Source: Pseudomonadota bacterium (lineage in GTDB: Bacteria > Pseudomonadota > Gammaproteobacteria > Burkholderiales > Thiobacillaceae). Taken from it: DNA of 5,627 bases. Below the pieces are notes generated by a model, which saw nothing but the letters and a program-made list of their open reading frames with translations, was not told the DNA's origin and did not search any database. A program made the position numbers and the translations under genes. Location: NCBI GenBank assembly GCA_021780975.1, contig JAJXXS010000175.1, positions 1 through 5,627 on the forward strand, given 5' to 3'. This document shows positions 1 through 5,627 of this stretch, piece after piece (the first letter of the stretch is position 1; every line of letters starts with the position of its first letter).

Positions 1-1004
1 TGCGCGTACACCACGATGGCCGGGAAGGCCGAGGCCAGGAGGAAGCCGATGGTCATGGTCAGAACAACGGAGGCCCCCAGGCCCACATAGGGCAGCGCCA
101 GGGTGAAGGGGGCGACCCCCAGGATCGATACCCAGATGACCTGCTTGCGGCCGATACGATCGCCGATGGGGCCGCCGAGCAGCGTGCCCGCCGCCACCGC
201 GAAGAGGAAATAGAACAGGTGATATTGCGCCTGCTGCGTATCGATGGCGTATTGGTGCATCAGGTAGAAGATCAGGTAGCTGTTGATGCTGGCGAGGTAA
301 AAAAACTTGGAAAAGATGAGGGCCAGCAGCACCGCCAAGGTTGCCGCCACATGGCGGCGCGGCAGAGGCCAGGGCTCTGTCCCTGCCTGCCTCTTCGGCT
401 GACGATTCTGGTGGCGATACCACACGCCCACCCCGGCCAGCACGATCATGGCGAGGAGCGCCACCAGCGAGAACAGCGCTACGCTGCGTTGGCCGTGGGG
501 CAGCACGATCCAGGCCGCCAGCAGCGGGCCGGCGGCGGTGCCGGCATTGCCGCCGACCTGGAAGATCGATTGCGCCAGGCCGTGGCGCCCCCCCGAGGCC
601 ATGCGCGCCACGCGCGAAGATTCCGGGTGAAATATGGATGAGCCCATGCCCACCAGCGCGGCAGCCACCAGCAGTTCTGGAAAGGTGGCGGCGAACCCCA
701 GGGCCAGCAGGCCGAGTAAGGTGCAGCCCATCCCGAGCGCCAGGGAGAAGGGCTTCGGACGGCGGTCGGTGTAATAACCGACCACGGGCTGCAGCAAGGA
801 CGCGGTGAGCTGAAAGGTCAGGGTGATCAGGCCGATCTGCGCGAAATTGAGGTGGAACTGCGCCTTGAAAAGGGGATAGATGGCGAGCATCAGCGACTGC
901 ATGGTGTCGTTGAGGAAGTGCGAGAAGCTGATGGCGCCCAGCACCTTGTATGCCGTGCTGCCGGACGAGCCATGACCGGCAGGGATGGCGGGACGAATTT
1001 CCAT
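1..1004 (-). CDS. fsr: MFS exporter, fosmidomycin resistance (Fsr) family, partial (3' end off the left edge)
   Basis: Reading the minus strand from the ATG at 1004-1002 gives 334 uninterrupted codons to the window edge. E. coli Fsr is about 406 residues, so roughly 70 C-terminal residues are missing. The protein is very hydrophobic. The N-terminal part (residues 26-80: SFSHFLNDTMQSLMLAIYPL, then QIGLITLTFQL and LLQPVVGYYTD) matches what I remember of E. coli Fsr closely. Two MFS motif-A loops are visible: GYYTDRRPKP (76-85) after TM2 and GGPIGDRIGRK (277-287) in the second half. A basic central loop (about 196-217) separates the two six-helix halves, and about ten of twelve helices are inside the window. 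Known Fsr is an inner-membrane, proton-driven exporter that gives fosmidomycin resistance when overexpressed. The natural substrate is unclear. There is no good Shine-Dalgarno before the ATG, so the start rests on family similarity. It is divergent from ovoA, so it could share regulation and export a related thiol, but that is inference. Confidence 0.9.
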   Translation of the reverse strand, partial: MEIRPAIPAGHGSSGSTAYKVLGAISFSHFLNDTMQSLMLAIYPLFKAQFHLNFAQIGLITLTFQLTASLLQPVVGYYTDRRPKPFSLALGMGCTLLGLLALGFAATFPELLVAAALVGMGSSIFHPESSRVARMASGGRHGLAQSIFQVGGNAGTAAGPLLAAWIVLPHGQRSVALFSLVALLAMIVLAGVGVWYRHQNRQPKRQAGTEPWPLPRRHVAATLAVLLALIFSKFFYLASINSYLIFYLMHQYAIDTQQAQYHLFYFLFAVAAGTLLGGPIGDRIGRKQVIWVSILGVAPFTLALPYVGLGASVVLTMTIGFLLASAFPAIVVYA

Positions 1005-1109
1005 GTCTTGACCAGGGATAACGAACGGAATAATGGCGGCGCTAAGGTAACACGGCTGCAGCGCCGGCCGACACCCAGGCTTGCGGCCGCCGTGCCATGG
1101 CCGCGCGGC

Positions 1110-1123
1110 GATGTGCGCACATC
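1110..1123. promoter_or_regulatory. Perfect 14-bp palindrome, candidate operator
   Basis: GATGTGCGCACATC is identical to its reverse complement over all 14 bases and sits between the divergent fsr and ovoA genes, about 106 bases from the fsr start and 148 from the ovoA start. Such a site suits a dimeric regulator acting on both genes. No regulator gene is in the window and I do not recognise the motif as the site of a named family. A random 14-bp palindrome is expected about once per 16,000 positions, so its occurrence in this short region is suggestive but not proof. Confidence 0.35.
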
Positions 1124-1151
1124 CGCTCCTGCGCTGCATCCCTGCAGGGCG

Positions 1152-1176
1152 TGGAACATTTGGAGCTATATTGAAT
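1152..1176 (+). promoter_or_regulatory. AT-richer patch, possible ovoA promoter (sigma-54-like -24/-12)
   Basis: This patch stands out from the GC-rich surroundings. From 1152 it reads TGGAACATTTGGAGCT, which has GG and GC at the right spacing (GG, ten bases, GC) for a -24/-12 sigma-54 promoter and matches 8 of the 11 constrained positions of TGGCACG-N4-TTGCW if W is counted. The TTGC element itself is poor (GAGC). A TATATT hexamer at 1167-1172 could instead be a sigma-70 -10, but no -35 lies at 16-18 bases. Either promoter would leave a leader of roughly 90-100 bases before the ovoA start. This is a weak call. Confidence 0.2.
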
Positions 1177-1271
1177 CGCAACAGTCTGCAGGACCCTGTG
1201 GACCCGCAGGCAGGCCCGCGGGAAAATCCTGCATCCCCGTAATGCCGTTCCCCTATTGCCGACCAAGCGTA

Positions 1272-3386
1272 ATGTCCAAGCCATTGCTGCAGCGCACTCC
1301 CCTGTTGACCGGTGACGATGGTGAAGCCAAGCGCCAGGAAATTCGCGCGTATTTCCACGCCACCCTGGATGCCTATGAACGGCTGTTCGAAGTGCTGGAT
1401 GGCGATGCAGCGTACTACGTGAAGCCCATACCGCTGCGCCACCCGCTCATCTTCTACTATGGCCACACCGCCGTATTCTTCGTCAACAAACTCGTTCTGG
1501 CAGGCCTGCTGGACCAGCGCATCGACCGGCACCTGGAATCCCTTCTGGCGGTTGGGGTGGACGAAATGAGCTGGGACGATCTCGACGATGCGCACTATGA
1601 ATGGCCCCAGGTACAGGAGGTGCGCGCCTACCGTGCCCGCATGCGTTCTGTGGTGGACAGGCTCATCGCTAGTCTCCCGCTCACGTCGCCCATCCACTGG
1701 GAAAGTCCGTGGTGGACCATTTTGATGGGCATCGAGCATGAACGCATTCATCTGGAAACCTCGTCCGTGCTCATCCGCCAGCATGCGCTCAGATACGTCC
1801 GGCCGCACCCCGCATGGGCGGCATGCCCGATATCCGGCGAGGCGCCACCGAATGCCCTGGTCGAGGTTCCTGGCGGCCGCATCGTCCTGGGCAAGGGCGA
1901 CTCCGACGCCCCCCATTATGGCTGGGACAACGAGTACGGTCGTCACGTCGCCACCCTTGCGCCATTCGCGGCCTCGCGCCACCTCGTCTCCAATGCGGAA
2001 TTCCTCGCCTTCGTCGCAGGCGGTGGATACGCCGACGACAGTTGCTGGGATGAGGAGGGACGCGCATGGCGCAGCTACGTCTGCCCCGATCATCCGCCTT
2101 TCTGGGTGCGCGATGGCGAGTCCTGGCGCTTGCGCCTGATGCTGGAGGAAATCCCCATGCCCTGGGATTGGCCGGCGGAAGTCAACTGCCACGAGGCACG
2201 CGCCTTCTGCAGGTGGATGGGGCAGCAACTGGGTCAGCCGGTGCGCCTGCCCAGCGAGGATGAATGGCACCGCCTGCATCAAGTGGCCAGCCCGGGCGAC
2301 GTGCCGGACAGCCGCCCCGCCAACGCCAACCTGCACCTCGATCACTGGGCATCGCCCTGCCCGGTGACAAGCTTCCCGCACGGCGAGTTCTTCGACGTGG
2401 CGGGCAACGTCTGGCAATGGACCGACACCCCAATCTATCCCTTCGAAGGATTTCGCGTCCACCCCCTGTATGACGACTTCAGCACGCCGACTTTCGACGG
2501 GCGCCACAACCTCATCAAGGGCGGTTCCTGGATTTCATGCGGCAACGAAAGCCTGCCCGCCGCGCGCTATGCCTTTCGGCGGCATTTCTTCCAGCACGCC
2601 GGATTCCGCTACGTCGTGGGCGCACCGCCTCCCCCACCTCCGGCGTCGCGCTACGAGACAGACAAGTTGCTGTCCGAATACGCTGAGTTTCACTACGGCG
2701 ACGAGTATTTCGGCGTCGCCAACTTTCCCCGCGCAGTGGCCGCGAAGGCGCTGCGCGCCATGGGAGACAGGCCATGCCGCCGGGCTCTCGACCTCGGCTG
2801 CGCAGCGGGGCGCGCCACGTTCGAACTGGCGCGCCGCTTTGACGAGGTGACGGGAATGGACTTCTCCGCCCGCTTCATTGGCCTCGGCACACAGATGGCG
2901 GCAGAAGGAGTGTTGCGCTACACCCTGACCGACGAAGGTGAGCTCGTGACCTATCATGAGCGCCGTCTGGCCGACCTCGGGCTTGCGTCGGTGCGCGGCA
3001 AGGTGCGCTTCCAGCAAGGCGATGCGTGCAACCTCAAAGCGCTTTTCGCCGGCTATGACCTGATTCTTGCCGCCAACCTCATCGACCGCTTGTACAGCCC
3101 GGGGAAATTCCTGGCCACCATCCACGCCCGACTCAACCCCGGCGGCCTCCTCGTGATCACCTCGCCTTATACCTGGCTGGAGGAACACACGGCACGCGCG
3201 GAGTGGATCGGCGGCTACAAGAAGGACGGCGAAAGCTACACCACGCTCGACGGCCTCAAGACGCAGCTCGGCGGGCATTTCAGGCTGATCGAGGGCCCCG
3301 TGGAGATGCCCTTCGTCATCCGCGAGACGCGGCGCAAATTCCAGCACACCCTGTCTGAGATGACGATATGGGAAAAATTCCCATGA
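1272..3386 (+). CDS. ovoA: 5-histidylcysteine sulfoxide synthase / 5-thiohistidine N-methyltransferase, OvoA
   Basis: This 704-residue protein matches the usual length (about 700) and three-part layout of OvoA. Residues about 15-175 form a DinB-like domain with the non-heme iron ligands: H65 in YYGHTAVFF, and H156 and H160 in the HxxxHxE motif EHERIHLE (E162). Residues about 194-450 form the formylglycine-generating-enzyme-like sulfoxide synthase domain, from VEVPGG to KGGSW (416-420) and GFRYVVG. Y389 in IYPFEGF is a candidate for the active-site tyrosine studied in this family. A six-proline linker (452-457) leads to a class I SAM methyltransferase (about 461-704) with the SAM loop DLGCAAG (507-513), GD at 583-584, and PGGLLVITSPY. 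Known reaction: Fe(II)- and O2-dependent coupling of cysteine to C5 of histidine to give the sulfoxide. The methyltransferase domain later makes ovothiol A from 5-thiohistidine. The start at 1272 (MSKPLLQRTPLLTGDD) fits remembered family N-termini. An in-frame ATG at 1242 adds ten residues. Neither has a strong Shine-Dalgarno. The protein acts in the cytoplasm and its gene is cotranscribed with the downstream lyase. Confidence 0.95.
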   Translation: MSKPLLQRTPLLTGDDGEAKRQEIRAYFHATLDAYERLFEVLDGDAAYYVKPIPLRHPLIFYYGHTAVFFVNKLVLAGLLDQRIDRHLESLLAVGVDEMSWDDLDDAHYEWPQVQEVRAYRARMRSVVDRLIASLPLTSPIHWESPWWTILMGIEHERIHLETSSVLIRQHALRYVRPHPAWAACPISGEAPPNALVEVPGGRIVLGKGDSDAPHYGWDNEYGRHVATLAPFAASRHLVSNAEFLAFVAGGGYADDSCWDEEGRAWRSYVCPDHPPFWVRDGESWRLRLMLEEIPMPWDWPAEVNCHEARAFCRWMGQQLGQPVRLPSEDEWHRLHQVASPGDVPDSRPANANLHLDHWASPCPVTSFPHGEFFDVAGNVWQWTDTPIYPFEGFRVHPLYDDFSTPTFDGRHNLIKGGSWISCGNESLPAARYAFRRHFFQHAGFRYVVGAPPPPPPASRYETDKLLSEYAEFHYGDEYFGVANFPRAVAAKALRAMGDRPCRRALDLGCAAGRATFELARRFDEVTGMDFSARFIGLGTQMAAEGVLRYTLTDEGELVTYHERRLADLGLASVRGKVRFQQGDACNLKALFAGYDLILAANLIDRLYSPGKFLATIHARLNPGGLLVITSPYTWLEEHTARAEWIGGYKKDGESYTTLDGLKTQLGGHFRLIEGPVEMPFVIRETRRKFQHTLSEMTIWEKFP
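3357..3386 (+). promoter_or_regulatory. ovoA-ovoB translational coupling junction
   Basis: The ovoA stop TGA (3384-3386) overlaps the preferred ovoB start ATG (3383-3385) as ATGA, a classic arrangement for coupled translation. A second in-frame ATG lies at 3368, five codons upstream inside ovoA, with GAGA at 3357-3360 spaced seven bases before it. Between the two ATGs is GGGAAAAATTCCC (3370-3382). Its GGGA could serve as the ribosome site for 3383 (nine bases away), yet it can also pair with the TTCCC just before that start as a small five-base-pair hairpin. Confidence 0.55.
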
Positions 3387-4543
3387 CACACGATTTCGAC
3401 CGCATCATCGAACGCGCAAACACGCATGCGCTGAAGTGGGACGGCCGCGAGAGCAACTTTGGCACGCAGGATGTCCTGCCCCTGTGGGTGGCAGACATGG
3501 ATTTTGCGGCGCCGCCCGCAGTTGCTCGGGCGCTGGCCGCACGCGCCGCCCATCCCATTTACGGCTACACCCGTCACCCCCACAGCCTGTTCGAAGCAAT
3601 CGCCGCCTGGATGCGAACCCGTCATGACTGGGCCATCGAGGCGGACTGGGTGCTCTGGGCACCCGGCGTGGTGCCGTCCCTATACGCCGTGGTGCAGACG
3701 TTTTGCGAGGCAGGCGATGGCGTCATCATCCAGCCGCCGGTGTATCCCCCTTTCTTTTCGGCCATCACGAGCAGCGGACGCCGCGTGGTGGAAAATCCGC
3801 TCATCCATGAAGCGGGGGGCTATCGCCTGGATCTTGAGCATCTCGAACACTGCGCGCGGGAAGCGCGCCTGCTGCTGCTCTGTTCGCCCCACAACCCGGT
3901 GGGACGGGTCTGGGCCGAGGAGGAGTTGGTGGCCATCCTCGACATCGCGCGCCGCCACGATCTGCTGGTCGTCTCCGACGAGATTCACCACGATCTGGTC
4001 TATCCAGGCCATCGCCACATCCCGCTGGCGGCTCTGGCGGACGCGCACGAGGTCATCACCCTGGCAGCCCCGAGCAAGACCTTCAACATCGCCGGCCTCG
4101 GCCTCTCCGCCTTGGTCGTGCCCGATGCGCGGCATCGCGCCGCGCTGCGCAGGAGCTTTGCGCAACTGAGCCTGACCGCCAGCAATCCCTTCAGCATCGC
4201 CGCCTGCGAGGCGGCCTACCGCCACGGCGGCCCCTGGCTGGACGATCTCCTCGCCTATCTCGCCGCCACGCGCGACTACGCCCAGGATTTCAGTGCGCAG
4301 CGGCTTCATGGCATCGAGGCGGTTGCGCCCCAGGGCACTTGCTTGCTGTGGCTTGACTGCCGCGGCATGGATAAGAGCGATGCGGAACTGCAGGATTTCT
4401 TCGTGCATCGGGCGCGCGTCGGCTTGAGCCCGGGTGCGACGTTCGGCCAGGCGGGCAGCGGCTTCATGCGCCTCAACCTCGGCGCCCCGCGCGCCATCGT
4501 CCGCACGGCACTGGAGAGGGTGGAGGCCGCGCTGCGAGGTTGA
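3383..4543 (+). CDS. ovoB: PLP-dependent C-S lyase (PatB/MalY family), probable OvoB
   Basis: This 386-residue protein is full length for fold-type I aminotransferase-like beta-lyases of the PatB/MalY group. Visible landmarks are WVADMDF (35-41), Y62 in GYTRHP, QPPVY (117-121), N171 in PHNPVGR, D199 in SDEIHHDL (pairs with the PLP ring nitrogen), the Schiff-base lysine K232 in APSKTFNIAGL, and the carboxylate-binding R363 in GFMRLNLG. Known family chemistry is beta-elimination of cysteine S-conjugates to a thiol, pyruvate and ammonia. Next to OvoA the expected substrate is 5-histidylcysteine sulfoxide, giving 5-thiohistidine, the OvoB step of ovothiol A synthesis. The start at 3383 is preferred because MTHDFDRIIERANTHALKWD aligns with PatB-type N-termini and overlaps the ovoA stop by four bases. 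The ATG at 3368 would add five residues. From sequence alone it could be a general cystathionine beta-lyase; the assignment to ovothiol rests on the operon. No residue typical of the family looks missing. Confidence 0.88.
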   Translation: MTHDFDRIIERANTHALKWDGRESNFGTQDVLPLWVADMDFAAPPAVARALAARAAHPIYGYTRHPHSLFEAIAAWMRTRHDWAIEADWVLWAPGVVPSLYAVVQTFCEAGDGVIIQPPVYPPFFSAITSSGRRVVENPLIHEAGGYRLDLEHLEHCAREARLLLLCSPHNPVGRVWAEEELVAILDIARRHDLLVVSDEIHHDLVYPGHRHIPLAALADAHEVITLAAPSKTFNIAGLGLSALVVPDARHRAALRRSFAQLSLTASNPFSIAACEAAYRHGGPWLDDLLAYLAATRDYAQDFSAQRLHGIEAVAPQGTCLLWLDCRGMDKSDAELQDFFVHRARVGLSPGATFGQAGSGFMRLNLGAPRAIVRTALERVEAALRG

Positions 4544-4557
4544 CCGCAGGCTTCCGC

Positions 4558-4563
4558 TACAAT
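4558..4563 (+). promoter_or_regulatory. Possible -10 box upstream of purT
   Basis: TACAAT lies 29 bases before the purT start in the 49-bp gap after ovoB and matches five of six -10 consensus bases. The nearest good -35, TTGACC at 4540-4545 (overlapping the ovoB stop), is only 12 bases away, too short for ordinary sigma-70 recognition. A promoter with a weak -35 is possible. Equally, purT may be read from the ovoAB transcript, since no terminator hairpin is seen in the gap. Confidence 0.25.
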
Positions 4564-4592
4564 CGCAACTCCGCCCGCAAACCCTTACAGTC

Positions 4593-5627
4593 ATGAAGAT
4601 CGGCACCCCGCTCTCCGCTACCGCCACGCGCGTCATGCTGCTGGGCGCCGGCGAGCTGGGCAAGGAAGTGATCATCGCCCTGCAACGCCTGGGGGTGGAA
4701 GTCGTCGCCGTGGACCGCTACCCTCACGCCCCCGGCCACCAGGTGGCACACCGTGCCCATGTCATCGACATGACCGACGCCGCCGCCCTGCGCGCGCTGG
4801 TGGAAACGGAAAAGCCGCATCTGATCGTGCCGGAAATCGAGGCCATCGCCACCGCCGAGTTGCTGCGCATCGAGGAAGCCGGGCTGGCGCAGGTCATCCC
4901 CACCGCGCGCGCGGCCTGGCTCACCATGAACCGCGAGGGCATCCGCCGCCTGGCAGCCGAGGAGTTGGGCTTGCCGACCTCGCCTTATCGCTTTGCCGAC
5001 ACGCTGCCGGAACTGCAGGCCGCCATCGCCGACATCGGCTACCCCTGCCTGATCAAGCCGGTGATGTCCTCCTCGGGCAAGGGACAGAGCCGCATCGACG
5101 GCCCGGAGGAAATCGCCGCGGCGTGGGATTACGCCATGCGCGGCGGACGCGTCGGGCGCGGACGCGTGATCGTGGAGGGCTACATCGACTTCGACTACGA
5201 AATCACCCAGCTCACCGTGCGCGCAAAAAACCTTGCGGGAGACACCGAGACCTATTTTTGCGAGCCCATCGGCCACCTGCAGGTGAAGGGCGATTATGTC
5301 GAATCCTGGCAGCCGCAGCCCATGAGCGAGGCCGCCCTGCAGGCCAGCCGCCACATCGCACGCAGCGTCACAGGCAATCTCGGCGGCCTCGGCCTCTTCG
5401 GCGTGGAACTGTTCGTCAAGGGCGACCAGGTGTGGTTCTCCGAGGTCTCGCCGCGCCCGCACGACACCGGGCTGGTCACGCTCGCCAGCCAGCGCCTCAG
5501 CGAATTCGAACTGCACGCGCGCGCCATCCTCGGCCTGCCGGTGGACGTGAGCCTGCGCCGCCCTGCGGCTTCCGCCGTGATCTACGGCGGCGTCGATGCC
5601 GCCGCCATCGCCTACGAAGGCGTGGCC
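4593..5627 (+). CDS. purT: Formate-dependent phosphoribosylglycinamide formyltransferase PurT, partial (3' end off the right edge)
   Basis: The first 345 residues are present, compared with about 392 for E. coli PurT, so roughly 50 are missing. PurT is a cytoplasmic ATP-grasp enzyme that uses formate and ATP to turn GAR into formyl-GAR, the third step of purine synthesis, without folate. The N-terminal domain shows GAGELGKE (18-25) and VPEIEAIAT (79-87), which bind GAR and formate. The ATP-grasp part shows K155 in IKPVMSSSGKGQ (154-165), and magnesium-binding E272 and E284 in FGVELFV and FSEVSPRPHDTG. Much of the N-terminus (TMNREGIRRLAAEELGLPTS) matches remembered E. coli PurT almost word for word. 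One loop, AKNLAGDTETYF, is about five residues longer than in E. coli. There is no strong Shine-Dalgarno before the ATG, but MKIGTPLSATATRVMLLG fits the family N-terminus. It lies on the same strand as ovoB, 49 bp downstream, and is probably a housekeeping neighbour. Confidence 0.95.
   Translation, partial: MKIGTPLSATATRVMLLGAGELGKEVIIALQRLGVEVVAVDRYPHAPGHQVAHRAHVIDMTDAAALRALVETEKPHLIVPEIEAIATAELLRIEEAGLAQVIPTARAAWLTMNREGIRRLAAEELGLPTSPYRFADTLPELQAAIADIGYPCLIKPVMSSSGKGQSRIDGPEEIAAAWDYAMRGGRVGRGRVIVEGYIDFDYEITQLTVRAKNLAGDTETYFCEPIGHLQVKGDYVESWQPQPMSEAALQASRHIARSVTGNLGGLGLFGVELFVKGDQVWFSEVSPRPHDTGLVTLASQRLSEFELHARAILGLPVDVSLRRPAASAVIYGGVDAAAIAYEGVA

Larger units (their letters stand above)
1005..1271. 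other. Divergent intergenic region between fsr and ovoA
   Basis: These 267 bases separate the two divergent start codons and must hold the promoters of both genes. I see no convincing protein: the plus-strand reading frame open through here is the upstream extension of the ovoA frame and has no family resemblance. The region contains a perfect 14-bp palindrome (1110-1123), a 10-bp palindrome CCCTGCAGGG (1140-1149), an AT-richer patch (about 1155-1176) and a GGACCC direct repeat (1191-1196 and 1200-1205). No clear sigma-70 -35/-10 pair with proper spacing was found on either strand. For fsr the best -10-like hexamer is CATTAT (minus strand, 1035-1030), without a matching -35. Confidence 0.7.

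Noticed and set aside
219..808. Plus-strand open frames of 140 and 155 codons
   Set aside because: They lie opposite the fsr gene, are rich in Arg, Ala and Pro as expected for GC-rich shadow frames, and show no domain.
852..1271. N-terminal extension of the ovoA reading frame by 140 residues
   Set aside because: The first part is antisense to the fsr coding region and the rest is low-complexity intergenic translation. OvoA-like sequence begins only at about 1272, and the protein from there already has normal family length.
2535..3389. Minus-strand open frame of 284 codons opposite the OvoA methyltransferase domain
   Set aside because: It mirrors a well-supported coding region in a GC-rich genome; its translation shows no recognisable family motif.
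3383..4543. Annotating the lyase as a histidinol-phosphate or general aspartate aminotransferase
   Set aside because: The WVADMDF, SDEIHHDL and SKTFNIAGL motifs are characteristic of the PatB/MalY C-S lyase group, and the operon partner OvoA calls for a C-S lyase.
4540..4563. TTGACC and TACAAT as a full sigma-70 promoter for purT
   Set aside because: The spacer is only 12 bases; normal spacing is 16-18. Only the -10-like hexamer is kept, at low confidence.
3680..5516. Long minus-strand open frames (331 and 319 codons) opposite ovoB and purT
   Set aside because: Both are antisense to strongly supported genes and have the His-, Gly-, Ala- and Asp-rich composition typical of codon-mirror frames. 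The first also crosses from ovoB into purT, which argues against a real gene.
1..5627. CRISPR arrays, insertion sequences, tRNA genes or a new mobile system
   Set aside because: No spaced direct-repeat array, transposase, terminal inverted repeats or tRNA cloverleaf was seen. All coding space is explained by four metabolic or transport genes.

Overview
This GC-rich window has the dense, same-strand gene packing of a bacterial chromosome. The protein types (an OvoA-type ovothiol enzyme, a PatB/MalY-type lyase, PurT and an Fsr-type exporter) fit a proteobacterium. A beta- or gammaproteobacterium is my best guess, but no rRNA or other marker gene is present to fix the lineage. I see no tRNA, rRNA, CRISPR array, insertion sequence or phage gene.

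Layout: (1) Positions 1-1004, minus strand: the first 334 codons of an MFS exporter closely resembling the fosmidomycin resistance protein Fsr. Its C-terminus lies off the left edge. (2) Positions 1005-1271: a divergent intergenic region with a perfect 14-bp palindrome and one AT-richer patch. (3) Positions 1272-3386, plus strand: a full-length OvoA, the trimodular 5-histidylcysteine sulfoxide synthase/methyltransferase. (4) Positions 3383-4543: a fold-type I PLP-dependent C-S lyase of the PatB/MalY family, overlapping ovoA by 4 bases (ATGA) and best read as OvoB. (5) Positions 4593-5627: the first 345 codons of PurT, the formate-dependent GAR transformylase, running off the right edge.

The core of the window is a compact two-gene ovothiol A operon. 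OvoA should couple cysteine to histidine with O2 to give 5-histidylcysteine sulfoxide. OvoB should cleave the C-S bond to release 5-thiohistidine. The C-terminal methyltransferase domain of OvoA should then methylate the imidazole to give ovothiol A. Conserved metal ligands, the SAM loop and the PLP lysine are all visible, so the pathway looks intact. The divergent Fsr-like exporter is a plausible but unproven partner. PurT is a housekeeping purine gene 49 bp downstream and may simply be a neighbour, although read-through is possible because no terminator is seen.

The pathway itself is known. The less-described parts are the arrangement with the exporter, the palindrome between them and the translation-coupled ovoA-ovoB junction.
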